This document shows positions 23,270 through 32,521 of a stretch of DNA of 64,000 nucleotides, one piece after another. The position numbers and the translations under genes were made by a program. The notes under the pieces were generated by a model. The model worked only from the letters and a program-made list of their open reading frames with translations, was not told where the DNA came from and ran no database searches. Origin of the DNA: Bacillota bacterium (GTDB lineage: Bacteria; Bacillota; Desulfotomaculia; Desulfotomaculales; Desulfallaceae). The DNA lies in contig JAEXOR010000041.1 in assembly GCA_023439185.1 (NCBI GenBank), forward strand, positions 17,113 through 81,112, written 5' to 3'. The number at the start of each line of letters is the position of its first letter. Positions within the stretch are counted from its first letter, which is position 1.

Positions 23270-25186
23270 ATGAACATGACGCAAAAAATTATCTCCGCCC
23301 ACCTGGCGGAGGGTAACATGACCCCGGGAGAGGAAATAGCCATTAAGATCGACCAGACCCTGACCCAGGACGCCACCGGCACCATGGCTTACCTGGAGTT
23401 CGAAGCCATCGGGCTGCCGCGGGTTAAAACCGAGCTTTCTGTCAGCTACGTGGACCATAACACCCTGCAGGTGGGCTTTGAGAACGCCGACGACCACCGG
23501 TTTCTGCAAAGCGCCGCCGCCAGGTTCGGCGTTTATTTTTCCCGCATGGGCAACGGTATCTGCCATCAGGTGCACCTGGAGCGGTTCGGCAAACCGGGTA
23601 AAACGCTGCTGGGCTCGGACAGTCACACCCCCACCTGCGGCGGGTTGGGCATGCTGGCCATCGGCGCCGGGGGCCTGGACGTGGCCACCGCCATGGCGGG
23701 TTATCCCTTTTATGTGAAAATGCCCGGGGTGGTAAATATCCGGCTGCACGGCAAACCGGCTCCTTGGGTGGCCGCCAAGGACATCATTTTGGAAGTGCTG
23801 CGGCGCCTCACCGTCAAGGGCGGCGTGGGCAAGGTAATGGAATACACCGGCGAGGGTGTCGCTTACCTAAGCGTGCCCGAGCGGGCTACCATCACCAATA
23901 TGGGGGCCGAACTGGGGGCCACCGCCTCAATTTTCCCCGGTGACGAGGCCACCAGGCGGTTCCTGGCCGCCCAGGGCCGGGAGCAGGATTTCACGCCGCT
24001 GCAGCCCGATCCCGATGCCGCCTACGACGAAACGGCGGACATCGATTTAAGCGCCCTGGAACCGCTTATCGCCCTGCCGCATATGCCCGATAAAGTGGTT
24101 AAAGTATCCGCAGTGGCGGGCCGTCCGGTGAACCAGGTGTTTATCGGCAGCTGCACCAACTCCTCGTACACCGATTTAATGAAAGTAGCCGCCATTTTAA
24201 AGGGGCGGATTGTCAATCCCGGGGTCAGCCTGGTGGTTGCCCCCGGCTCCCGGCAGGTGCTTACCGCACTGGCCGCCAACGGCGCGCTGGCCGATCTGGT
24301 GAACGCCGGAGCCAGGATTCTGGAGTGCGCCTGTGGTCCCTGCGTAGGAGTGGGTCAGTCGCCCGTTTCCGCCGGGGTTTCCCTGCGTACCTCCAACCGC
24401 AATTTCGAGGGGCGCAGCGGCACCGCCGACGCCGAAATTTATCTGGTCAGCTGCGAAACAGCGGCGGCCTCCGCCCTGGCCGGTGTAATCACTGACCCGC
24501 GCGGTCTGGGAGAGCCCGTCCAAGTGGCCATGCCGGAAAAATTCCCGGCGGACGACCGGATGATCATCCCGCCGCCGGAACCCGGTGCGGACCTGCCCCT
24601 GGTGATGGGGCCGAACATCAAGTCATTGCCCGTGGCGACACCGCTGGCCGAACAAATCCAGGGAGAAGTGCTGCTCAAGGTGGGCGACAACATCACCACC
24701 GACCATATCATGCCGGCGGGGGCCAAGATCCTGGCGCTGCGTTCCAATGTCCCGGCCATTTCCATGCATTGTTTCAGCGCGGTGGACCCGACCTTTCCGC
24801 AGCGGGCGCTGGCTGCCGGCGGCGGCATCCTGGTGGGCGGCCTGAACTACGGCCAGGGCTCCAGCCGGGAGCACGCTGCTTTGGCGCCGCTGTACCTGGG
24901 AATCAAGGCGGTGCTGGCCAAAAGCTTTGCCCGCATTCACATGCAGAACCTGGTCAACTTCGGTTTGCTGCCGCTGACCTTTGCCGACGAGGCCGACTAC
25001 GACGACATTCAGCCGGGCGACCGTTTAATTATTGAAGACCTGCGGGTAAGTCTGCCCGCCAATACCGTACAGGCGCGCAACGTCCGCAGCGGCAAAATAT
25101 ATTCGGTAAAGCACGCCCTGTCCGGGCGGCAAATAGAGATCCTTCTGGCCGGCGGCTTGCTCAAATACGTCGAAAAAAACGTTTAA
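23270..25186 (+). CDS. Aconitate hydratase (aconitase)
   Basis: Interconverts citrate and isocitrate through cis-aconitate using a [4Fe-4S] cluster. The 638-aa single polypeptide is of the shorter, Aquifex/clostridial type. Cluster ligands are visible in IGSCTNSSYTDL and the ACGPCVGVGQ loop. The N-terminal part has LGSDSHTPTCGGLGMLAIG. The C-terminal swivel domain has VGDNITTDHIMPAG and GGLNYGQGSSREHAALAPLYL with the active-site Ser-Arg. The longer AcnA and the AcnB architecture can be excluded by length. It is co-oriented with and close to the GntR regulator. A 2-methylisocitrate role cannot be excluded. Confidence 0.93.
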   Translation: MNMTQKIISAHLAEGNMTPGEEIAIKIDQTLTQDATGTMAYLEFEAIGLPRVKTELSVSYVDHNTLQVGFENADDHRFLQSAAARFGVYFSRMGNGICHQVHLERFGKPGKTLLGSDSHTPTCGGLGMLAIGAGGLDVATAMAGYPFYVKMPGVVNIRLHGKPAPWVAAKDIILEVLRRLTVKGGVGKVMEYTGEGVAYLSVPERATITNMGAELGATASIFPGDEATRRFLAAQGREQDFTPLQPDPDAAYDETADIDLSALEPLIALPHMPDKVVKVSAVAGRPVNQVFIGSCTNSSYTDLMKVAAILKGRIVNPGVSLVVAPGSRQVLTALAANGALADLVNAGARILECACGPCVGVGQSPVSAGVSLRTSNRNFEGRSGTADAEIYLVSCETAAASALAGVITDPRGLGEPVQVAMPEKFPADDRMIIPPPEPGADLPLVMGPNIKSLPVATPLAEQIQGEVLLKVGDNITTDHIMPAGAKILALRSNVPAISMHCFSAVDPTFPQRALAAGGGILVGGLNYGQGSSREHAALAPLYLGIKAVLAKSFARIHMQNLVNFGLLPLTFADEADYDDIQPGDRLIIEDLRVSLPANTVQARNVRSGKIYSVKHALSGRQIEILLAGGLLKYVEKNV

Positions 25187-25226
25187 TTCCTACCCGGGCA
25201 ACCACGGGGGGGTAGTAGTTTTAATT

Positions 25227-25306
25227 GTAGGGGCACCCCTCGCGGGTGCCCGGTTCACCCATACCCCGGCATTATAAATTCGGGCACCCGCGAGGGGTGC
25301 CCCTAC
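25227..25306. repeat. REP-like palindromic element, family III
   Basis: Perfect 26-bp inverted arms (25227-25252 and 25281-25306, beginning GTAGGGGCACCCCTCG) are separated by a 28-bp loop. They would form a very stable cruciform or RNA hairpin between aconitase and the DUF401 gene. Shortened relatives occur at 30163-30178, 53111-53190 and 56423-56500. Confidence 0.85.
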
Positions 25307-25333
25307 TCTATTGTTGGAAAAGACGGAGGAGCT

Positions 25334-26566
25334 ATGCTGCCGTTATTGAAGGTATTGGCCGTATTTGGGTTAATCGTATTTTTGCTGCGCAGGAATTACA
25401 ATATCGGATGGATCATGCTGGCGGGGGCGGCGGTGCTGGGTTTGATTTTCGGCCTGGGTCCCGTCCCCCTGCTCAGGCAGTTGGCTTTAACTTTAATTGA
25501 TCCGCTGACAGTTTCATTAATTGTAATCCTGGTTTTAATCATGATCATGGAGTCGGCGATGCGCAAATCCGGCATGATGGACGCCATGACCGGCGCCCTG
25601 TTTCACCTGCCCTTAAACCACCGCTTGATTTTTGTGGCCATACCGGCCATTATCGGACTGCTGCCTTCGGCCGGCGGAGCCAGATTCTCGGCGCCGCTGG
25701 TGGCACAGGCCACGGCCGGTTTTCCTTACCGGGCTGAAGACCGGGTTTTTATCAACTACTGGTTCCGCCACGTCTGGGAGTTTTCCCTGCCCCTTTACCC
25801 CGGTTTGATTCTGGCCGCCCACATATCCGGAATTCCACTGGGCACTATTATTTTGTGGCAATGGCCTTTTACCGTTGCCTGGGCCGTCCTGGGTTACTGG
25901 TATTTTTTCAAGCTCCGGCGGGGCGGCCGGGCGGATGACGCGGATGACCGCAGTGCCGCGGCCGGGGAAGACAACACCGTTCGGTCTGGCCGGGCGCTGC
26001 GCACCCTGGCTGCCAGCACCTGGCCCCTGTGGTTTACAGTGCTGCTGGTGCTGGTGCACGCCCCCATGGTATGGGTGTTGTGCGGAGTGCTGGCGCTGTT
26101 AATGGTGTGGAAAAGATACCCGCCAAGACAGGTATGGCTGAACCTGCGGGAACCCATGACCCTGAAAATCGTTATTCTCATCTGGGGCATCATGTCTTTC
26201 AAGGACGTCCTGGTGCTCTCCGGGGCCGTGGTCCAGGTAAGCGATGCCATTATGGCGCTGGGCGTGCCCCTGGTGCTGGTAACGATCATCCTCCCCCTGC
26301 TGATTGGGGTGCTGACCGGTCTGCTGCAGGCCTGTATCGGGGTCTCCTTCCCGCTGGTGATGTCGGTGCTGGCCGAGCCCACTGCGGCCTACGTGATGCT
26401 GGCCTATGTGGCCGGGGTGGTGGGTGTGATGCTTTCGCCGGTACACCTGTGCCTGGTGTTGACGGTGGAATATTTTCGCGCCGACTTTTTACGCTGCTAC
26501 CGGCCGCTGCTGGCGCCCAGCCTGCTGGTGATGGCCGGCGCCGCGGGATTGTTTTGGTTTATGTAA
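25334..26566 (+). CDS. DUF401 family integral membrane protein
   Basis: A 410-aa polytopic protein with about ten hydrophobic segments. It contains the DUF401 hallmark IPAIIGLLPSAGGARFSAPL near residue 100, and later IWGIMSFKDVLVLSGAVVQ and YVMLAYVAGVVGVMLSPVHL. The family belongs to the ion-transporter superfamily (anion/dicarboxylate-transporter-like); no substrate is established. It follows aconitase in the same direction, so a carboxylate substrate is a reasonable guess only. Good ribosome site (ACGGAGGAG). Confidence 0.82.
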   Translation: MLPLLKVLAVFGLIVFLLRRNYNIGWIMLAGAAVLGLIFGLGPVPLLRQLALTLIDPLTVSLIVILVLIMIMESAMRKSGMMDAMTGALFHLPLNHRLIFVAIPAIIGLLPSAGGARFSAPLVAQATAGFPYRAEDRVFINYWFRHVWEFSLPLYPGLILAAHISGIPLGTIILWQWPFTVAWAVLGYWYFFKLRRGGRADDADDRSAAAGEDNTVRSGRALRTLAASTWPLWFTVLLVLVHAPMVWVLCGVLALLMVWKRYPPRQVWLNLREPMTLKIVILIWGIMSFKDVLVLSGAVVQVSDAIMALGVPLVLVTIILPLLIGVLTGLLQACIGVSFPLVMSVLAEPTAAYVMLAYVAGVVGVMLSPVHLCLVLTVEYFRADFLRCYRPLLAPSLLVMAGAAGLFWFM

Positions 26567-26666
26567 CAGCCAAACTTTTGGGTTCGGAGCAGGATTTTCC
26601 GCACAGGCCAAGAAGTTTTCTGCAAAGAGGTAAAATATAGGTAATTGTCGCGGGAAGGTACGGAGC

Positions 26667-27365
26667 ATGGAATTGTGGACGATATTTTGGACCGCCCTGG
26701 TGGTGGGTTTTTCCGGCGCCATGATGCCGGGGCCGCTATTGACGGTGACCATTGGTGAATCGGTGCGCCGGGGTTTTATGGCCGGTCCGCTGATTGTGCT
26801 GGGCCACGCCATCCTGGAAATAGTGCTGGTGGTGCTGCTGGTGCTGGGATTGGCCCAGTGGCTGGCCTCGGGTCAAGTGCATACGGTAATCGCGCTGGTG
26901 GGGGGAGCGTTTCTGGTTTACATGGGTTGGACTATGACCCGGGACGCCTGGCAGGGCCGCGTATCGCTGGACCTGGACGCCCAGGGGAGCGCCGGGCCGC
27001 CGGCAAGCAAATCCGCGGATGCGGCGGTGCGGGACCCCGCGAACGCAAAGGCCGCCGGGCCGGGCATGCATCCGGTGGTTGCAGGCATTCTGGTCAGCTT
27101 GTCCAACCCCTATTTTACTTTTTGGTGGGCCACTGTGGGCCTGGGCTTTATCATCACCTCCATTGCCTTCGGAACCGCCGGCCTGGTTGCCTTCATCATT
27201 GGACATCTGCTGTCGGATCTGATCTGGTACAGTCTGGTGTCGGGCGCCGTGGCCGGCGGGCGCCGCTTTATGAGCCAGCAGGTGTACCGGGGCGTTATCG
27301 CCGTGTGCGGCGTTTTTCTGGTGGGCCTGGGAGCATATTTTTTCATCATCCGGGGCATTGCATGA
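26667..27365 (+). CDS. LysE/RhtB family exporter
   Basis: A 232-aa membrane protein with six hydrophobic segments and the family's N-terminal GFSGAMMPGPLLTVTIGES motif. A polar loop of about 40 residues (SAGPPASKSADAAVRDPANA) lies in the middle. The C-terminal half has the repeat-equivalent LVSLSNPYFTFWWATVGLGF. LysE/RhtB proteins export amino acids or related small molecules; the substrate is not evident. It stands alone between the DUF401 and AmmeMemoRadiSam genes. Confidence 0.87.
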   Translation: MELWTIFWTALVVGFSGAMMPGPLLTVTIGESVRRGFMAGPLIVLGHAILEIVLVVLLVLGLAQWLASGQVHTVIALVGGAFLVYMGWTMTRDAWQGRVSLDLDAQGSAGPPASKSADAAVRDPANAKAAGPGMHPVVAGILVSLSNPYFTFWWATVGLGFIITSIAFGTAGLVAFIIGHLLSDLIWYSLVSGAVAGGRRFMSQQVYRGVIAVCGVFLVGLGAYFFIIRGIA

Positions 27366-27468
27366 AGGTATTTGATGCGGGTGAAACTATTGTGGACAGT
27401 CTAAAGTCGAAAGATATTTGTCGAGCTTTGACCTTTGACTATACTATTGAAAGGGGATGGGTCCTGTC

Positions 27469-28878
27469 ATGCCGGTAGTGATGTGTGGAATTTGCCCCCA
27501 TCCGCCCGTCATGGTGCCCGAAGTGGGCCAGGGGCGGGACGATGGGGTTGCCCGGACCAAGGAAGCCATGCTGGAACTGGGCCGCCTGGTGCGGGACAGC
27601 GGCGCCCAAACCCTGGTGATGATCAGTCCGCACGCCACAGTGTTTGCCGACGCCATTGCCATCAACACCAATCCGGAATTAAAAGGTGACCTGGGTCAAT
27701 TCGGCGCTTCCGGCGTCAAATTCAGCCTGGACAATGACCTGGAACTGGCCGGGGAAATCCTTTCCGCCGCCTCCCGGGCGGGCATTGTGACCGTTGGTAT
27801 GGACAAAAAGCTGGCCGCCCGGTACGGGCTGACCACTGAACTGGACCACGGCATTACAGCCCCGCTTTACTTTATCCGCGCCGCCGGGGTGGACCTGCCC
27901 CTGGTGCATGTATCCATGGGGATGTTTCCGTTCCCCAAACTTTATTCCTTCGGCATAGCGCTGCGGGACGCCGCCGCCAGGCTGGATCGCAAGGTGGCCG
28001 TGCTGGCCAGCGGGGATCTGTCGCACCGGCTCACCCGGGACGCTCCGGCGGGGTATGATCCAGCCGGGCAGGAATACGACCGGCGGATCGTGGAACTGAC
28101 GCGGGGCATGGACATTGAGGGGTTCCAGGACATCGACCCCGGCCTGCTGGAACAGGCCGGCGAGTGCGGCCTGCGGTCCATCGTCATGATGCTGGGCGCC
28201 CTGGACGGCCTGGCGGTGCAAAGCCGGGTGCTGTCCTACGAGGGTCCCTTCGGGGTGGGCTACATGGTGGCCGTCCTGTTGCCCGGCGAGCCCGACGCCG
28301 GCCGCCGGCTGGAGGATAAACTGTATGCCCGGGGTGATGAAAAAACCACCCGGAAGCGGGCGGGGGAAAGCTACCCCGTCAGGCTTGCCCGGGATATCCT
28401 GGAGCGGTATTTCGACGGGCAAAGGGAAGTGGCCATTGACCCCGCGGAGGCGCCGGAGGAATTTGCCGCCCGCCGGGCGGGCGTGTTTGTCTCCTTGAAA
28501 AAACACGGCCAGCTCCGGGGCTGTATCGGCACCATCGAGCCAACGCGGGATAATATAATAGAGGAAATAGCCGAAAACGCAATCAGCGCGGCGATGCGGG
28601 ACCCGCGCTTTCCCCCGGTGCAGGAAGACGAACTGGCCGAACTGGATATTTCGGTGGATATTCTTGCAGCGCCCGAACCGGTTCAGAGCCAGGACCAGTT
28701 GGATCCCAAAAAATACGGCGTCATTGTATCGTCCGGAGGCCGGCGGGGACTGCTGCTGCCCGACCTGGAGGGCGTCGACACCGTCTCCGAGCAGGTGGAC
28801 ATCGCCAGGCAGAAGGCGGGCATCAGCCCCGGCGAGCCCGTGCAACTGGAACGTTTTGCAGTAATCCGCTATCGATAA
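27469..28878 (+). CDS. AmmeMemoRadiSam proteins A and B fused (MEMO-like + AMMECR1)
   Basis: About 469 aa. Residues 1-270 form a LigB/MEMO-type extradiol-dioxygenase-like domain (MCGICPHPPVMVPEVG at the start, VLASGDLSHRLTRDAP around the metal site). Residues about 300-469 form an AMMECR1 domain (GVFVSLKKHGQLRGCIGTI is the family signature). These two domains and a radical SAM enzyme define the AmmeMemoRadiSam system, whose substrate remains unknown. The radical SAM partner lies 210 bp downstream. ATG 27469 is preferred; ATG 27457 directly abuts the ribosome site AAAGGGG. Confidence 0.93.
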   Translation: MPVVMCGICPHPPVMVPEVGQGRDDGVARTKEAMLELGRLVRDSGAQTLVMISPHATVFADAIAINTNPELKGDLGQFGASGVKFSLDNDLELAGEILSAASRAGIVTVGMDKKLAARYGLTTELDHGITAPLYFIRAAGVDLPLVHVSMGMFPFPKLYSFGIALRDAAARLDRKVAVLASGDLSHRLTRDAPAGYDPAGQEYDRRIVELTRGMDIEGFQDIDPGLLEQAGECGLRSIVMMLGALDGLAVQSRVLSYEGPFGVGYMVAVLLPGEPDAGRRLEDKLYARGDEKTTRKRAGESYPVRLARDILERYFDGQREVAIDPAEAPEEFAARRAGVFVSLKKHGQLRGCIGTIEPTRDNIIEEIAENAISAAMRDPRFPPVQEDELAELDISVDILAAPEPVQSQDQLDPKKYGVIVSSGGRRGLLLPDLEGVDTVSEQVDIARQKAGISPGEPVQLERFAVIRYR

Positions 28879-28988
28879 GTAGTCAGGAGAAAGAAAATAG
28901 AAAACAAGAAAAATAAGCAGGAATCAGGACTTAAGAACGAAGGTCAGAAAAAAAACTGTCTACAGTTTTAAGGCATTCTAAATCTCAA

Positions 28989-29068
28989 GCAACACCTGGC
29001 ACAACTTGCAACATTGGAATTATTTGTCTCTAACTTTTAACAAAATCAACTTTTAACACCTGGCACCA
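28989..29068. repeat. Degenerate REP-like element, family I
   Basis: CAACACCTGGCAC at the left and CAACTTTTAACACCTGGCACC at the right lie in the same orientation, with an internal TAACTTTTAACAAAATC that also occurs in the copy at 911-1000. The opening inverted arm is lost. It lies directly upstream of the radical SAM gene's ribosome site. The preceding 28877-28930 stretch has an AGTAGTCAGGAGAAA motif repeated at 30131-30148. Confidence 0.6.
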
Positions 29069-29088
29069 GAGGTGAAGGTGGTGAGGCT

Positions 29089-30090
29089 GTGGAGCGCGAA
29101 GTGATGTTTTATGATCCCGGTCCGGGCGGCTGCGCCGACTGTAAGGTCTGCCCGCGGCTGTGCAAAATACCGCCGGGCAAGCGGGGCTTTTGCCGGGTGC
29201 GGGAAAACCGGGACGGTGTTTTGTACGCCGTCAATTACGGCCGGTGTTCGGCCCGGGCCCTGGACCCCATTGAAAAAAAACCGCTGTATCATTTTCACCC
29301 CGGCAGCTTGGTCCTGTCCCTGGGCACGGTGGGGTGCAACCTGCACTGCGGTTTTTGCCAGAACTGGCAGATCGCCCATGAAAGCCCGCCCACCGTTTAT
29401 CTGGCCCCGGAGCAGGCGGTGGAACTGGCCCGGCAGCAAAAGGAGGATGGTTACCCCTGCATAGGCCTGGCTTATACTTACTCCGAACCTTTCATGTGGT
29501 ACGAATATGTTTACGATACCGCCAAAAAAGCCCGGCGGGCCGGTCTGAAAAATGTGCTGGTGACCAATGGTTACATAAATAAAGAGCCGCTTTTGGCGCT
29601 GTTGCCCTATATTGACGCCATGAATATCGACGTGAAAGCATTTACCGATGATTTTTATCAAACCAACTGCGCCGGCCGGCTGGACCCGGTGCTGCGCACC
29701 GTGGAGACAGCCGCCAAGCATTGTCATGTGGAAATTACCACCCTGCTGGTGACCGGGCTCAATGACAGTGCGGAAGAAGTGGAACGGCTGACAGATTGGC
29801 TGGCCGCCTTGGACCCGGAGATACCGTTGCATTTTTCCCGCTATTTTCCGGACTACAAGATGAATTTGCCTCCCACCCCGCTGCATTTCCTGTCCCGGGC
29901 CCGGGAAACAGCCTTGAAAAAGCTGCGCTACGTTTACATAGGCAATGCTCCGGAACTGGGCGCGTCCGATACCCGCTGCCCGGGCTGCGGCAAACTGCTC
30001 GTCGGGCGGCAGGGCTACCAGGTGCGGCCCGAGGGAATAGCCGGCAACGGCTGCCCGGCGTGCGGGGAAAAAATTGCAATGGTGCATTAA
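29089..30090 (+). CDS. amrS: AmmeMemoRadiSam system radical SAM enzyme
   Basis: A 333-aa radical SAM protein. The SAM-cluster motif CNLHCGFC (CX3CX2C) lies near residues 83-90. An N-terminal Cys-rich segment (CADCKVCPRLCKIPPGKRGF) precedes it, and a C-terminal CxxC-x-CxxC-type region (TRCPGCGKLLV and NGCPACGEK) could hold an additional metal. The central GLAYTYSEPFMWYEY and NVLVTNGYI segments are typical of the pyruvate-formate-lyase-activating-like AmrS family. The GTG start has AAGGTGGTGAGG upstream. It works with the fused A/B protein; the reaction is unknown. Confidence 0.92.
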   Translation: MEREVMFYDPGPGGCADCKVCPRLCKIPPGKRGFCRVRENRDGVLYAVNYGRCSARALDPIEKKPLYHFHPGSLVLSLGTVGCNLHCGFCQNWQIAHESPPTVYLAPEQAVELARQQKEDGYPCIGLAYTYSEPFMWYEYVYDTAKKARRAGLKNVLVTNGYINKEPLLALLPYIDAMNIDVKAFTDDFYQTNCAGRLDPVLRTVETAAKHCHVEITTLLVTGLNDSAEEVERLTDWLAALDPEIPLHFSRYFPDYKMNLPPTPLHFLSRARETALKKLRYVYIGNAPELGASDTRCPGCGKLLVGRQGYQVRPEGIAGNGCPACGEKIAMVH

Positions 30091-30162
30091 GGTCTAAGGC
30101 AATAGGGGAACAAATAAAAGTATACAGGAGTCAGTAGTCAGGAGAAAAGATAAAAAAATAAG

Positions 30163-30178
30163 GTAGGGGCGCCCCTAC
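30163..30178. repeat. Minimal family III palindrome
   Basis: GTAGGGGCGCCCCTAC is a perfect 16-bp palindrome. It looks like the two outer arms of the family III element joined without a loop. Confidence 0.65.
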
Positions 30179-30235
30179 AATAAAAAACAAGAACCAATAA
30201 ACAGGGAAATAATCAGTGAATCGGGAGTTGTTATA

Positions 30236-32500
30236 TTGGCCAAAGCCAGAACCGAAGAAACCAAGCGCATGATCCACGAACACATACCGGAAGGGACAAC
30301 CATCACTCTGCAGGAATTGTGGGATCAGGCCGGCGGCAATATGGACGCCTTTTTCGGCGCTCTGCAGTCCCTGGCCGCCCGGGGCGAGATTACCGCCTCC
30401 GGCCCCCGGGACGGCGACCCGGAACAAATTCTCCTGTCCCGGGGGCCGGGTGAGGAAACCGAAACGGCGGTTTCAAATAAAGAAAAGTCCGAAGCCGCCA
30501 AACTGATTGCCGTGGGAATTCCGCAGCTTAGAGCGTCCAATATGGAACGGGCCGGCCGGATGGCCCGGGATATTTTAAAAGACGGGATCCCGCGCACCAA
30601 GGAACAACTGGGTTCCATCATGGAACTGCCGGCGGGCTGGCCGGGCGGCCTGCCGGACGTGCTCCGACTACCCGACGGCTCCTATACCCTGCGGAACACC
30701 GCTACGGGGACGGCGGAGCTGTCCCGGCGGGCCGGGGAGTCCCATGCCCGCACAGAGGAAGTGCGTCGGCACCGCCGTTTGCTGGACGAACTGCTCCAAG
30801 AGCAGGAAACCGTTTCCGATGAAGAAATAGAGCGTCACCTGGGCGCCAAGCTCCTGCCCGAGGCCGCTGCGCACCTGATGCGCCTGCCCGACGGCAGGTA
30901 TACTCATCCGGACAGCGACGCGGCCTGGGAAGAGGTGGGCCGCTATTTGTCCCGCAGCGAGCCGGTGCAGCGCAAGGATTTCATGCGCATGTTCAAACGG
31001 CACCGGGAACTGGTGGCTCATATTAAAATGGGCCGGGAGGAACCGCCCTTTGTGATCCTGCCCGACGGGCGCATCACCGTGGAAACGCGTCACGAAGGCC
31101 GGGAGGAGCTGCGCCGGCGGGAGATCCTGGCCTATGTGCATTATACTTTAAAAGAGCGTATGGGCGGGCGCTCCTTCTTTACCCTGGAGGATTTCGCGCC
31201 CCGGGAACGGGTGCTGGCCAAACAGGAGGCGCTGCAGGCCGGCTGTGTGGAACTGAAACTGAACCGGCGCGACATGTTCGCTGCGCCCATCAAGACCACT
31301 CCGGACCGCATTGCCAGGGAATTAAAAGAAATCACCGGACTGGATCTGCCCTCCCGGGGCGGTCCCACGGTGCCGGCAACCTATCTGGTGGAAAACTCGC
31401 TCAGTGCCAGGGAAGCGGCGCGCCGTCTGGGTGTTCGCCCCGGCGAAATCAACAACCTGTACGACCAGGGCTTTCTGCAGGGCTTCCGCATGGAGGGGGC
31501 CGGGCGTTACTGGCGTTTCTCGGTGGATGCGCTGCGCAGTTCCCCCAACACCGAACGGCTGCTGAAGCGGGCTGAAAGGGTTAAACTGTCCGACGCCGGC
31601 CGCATCCTTGGTTTGACCCAGGAACAGGTCCGGCGTCTGGTTAAGGAAGGCTACCTGCGCAACGCCGGCCGCACCGGTCCGGAAGAGGGCCAACTGCGCC
31701 GGGGCGACGTGGAAGATCTGCTCAAAGAATTGCCCGATATCAAGGCGGCCTGGGAAGAGACCCCGGGGGCCGGCGCCGATCGTCCCGTGCGTCGCCGCAA
31801 ACGCCGGCCCAGGCGCCGGGAGCAGGAGACGGTTATATCCCCGGGTCCCATCGTACTGGACAAATACCAGGAAAAATCCATTGCCGCACTGCTGGCGGGC
31901 CATTCCGTGCTGGTGGCCGCCCCCACCGGCACCGGCAAAACCCTGGTGGCCGAAAAACTGGTGGAACGGATCCTCGAACAGGACCGCGAAGTGATTTACA
32001 CTTCGCCCTTAAAGGCTTTGTCCAACCAGAAATTCCGGGATTTCGCCAAATTGTACGGCCACCACCGGGTGGGCCTGATCACCGGCGATATCTCCATTAA
32101 TGAGCGGGCGCAGCTGCTGGTGATGACCACCGAGATCTTCCGCAACTGGTGTTTTTCCAACCCGGATTGGATGGAAGGCATCTCCCACGTGATCTTTGAC
32201 GAAGTACACTACCTGGACGATGTGGAGCGGGGCACCGCCTGGGAGGAAAGCATCATTTTTGCGCCGCCCCACATCCGCATCCTGGGGCTTTCCGCCACTG
32301 TGCCCAATATTCACGACCTGGCCGCCTGGATGGAGGAAGTGCGGGGCGAAAAAGTAGTGGTGGTGGAGGAATACCGCCGGGCGGTGCCGCTGGTGATCAA
32401 CTGGCTCACCCCGGACCACGAAGTGCTGGACGAAGACGAAGCCCGGGACGAAATCGAGGCGCTGCGTCTGGCAGGCAACAGGCGCCAGTACACGGGCTAA
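30236..32500 (+). CDS. Ski2-like DEAD/DEAH helicase, N-terminal part (split gene)
   Basis: 754 aa. A long N-terminal region contains two excisionase/MerR-like helix-turn-helix modules (SAREAARRLGVRPGEINNLY near 390 and LSDAGRILGLTQEQVRRLVK near 460). RecA-like domain 1 follows with Walker A APTGTGKTLVAEKL (about 563), TSPLKALSNQKF, DEVH box VIFDEVHYLDD, and SAT motif LGLSATVPN. The frame ends at TAA 32498-32500 before motifs IV-VI. Those motifs occur in the next reading frame, which lies in the same phase 21 bases downstream with no other stop between. A single nonsense mutation would explain the split; coordinated two-subunit expression is the alternative. Confidence 0.85.
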   Translation: MAKARTEETKRMIHEHIPEGTTITLQELWDQAGGNMDAFFGALQSLAARGEITASGPRDGDPEQILLSRGPGEETETAVSNKEKSEAAKLIAVGIPQLRASNMERAGRMARDILKDGIPRTKEQLGSIMELPAGWPGGLPDVLRLPDGSYTLRNTATGTAELSRRAGESHARTEEVRRHRRLLDELLQEQETVSDEEIERHLGAKLLPEAAAHLMRLPDGRYTHPDSDAAWEEVGRYLSRSEPVQRKDFMRMFKRHRELVAHIKMGREEPPFVILPDGRITVETRHEGREELRRREILAYVHYTLKERMGGRSFFTLEDFAPRERVLAKQEALQAGCVELKLNRRDMFAAPIKTTPDRIARELKEITGLDLPSRGGPTVPATYLVENSLSAREAARRLGVRPGEINNLYDQGFLQGFRMEGAGRYWRFSVDALRSSPNTERLLKRAERVKLSDAGRILGLTQEQVRRLVKEGYLRNAGRTGPEEGQLRRGDVEDLLKELPDIKAAWEETPGAGADRPVRRRKRRPRRREQETVISPGPIVLDKYQEKSIAALLAGHSVLVAAPTGTGKTLVAEKLVERILEQDREVIYTSPLKALSNQKFRDFAKLYGHHRVGLITGDISINERAQLLVMTTEIFRNWCFSNPDWMEGISHVIFDEVHYLDDVERGTAWEESIIFAPPHIRILGLSATVPNIHDLAAWMEEVRGEKVVVVEEYRRAVPLVINWLTPDHEVLDEDEARDEIEALRLAGNRRQYTG

Positions 32501-32521
32501 AGGCGAAGAGGGGGGATCACC

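Noticed and set aside
32498..32500. Recoding at the helicase stop (as for the selenoprotein)
   Set aside because: The stop is TAA, not TGA or TAG, and no SECIS-like hairpin follows; nonsense mutation or split gene is more plausible.
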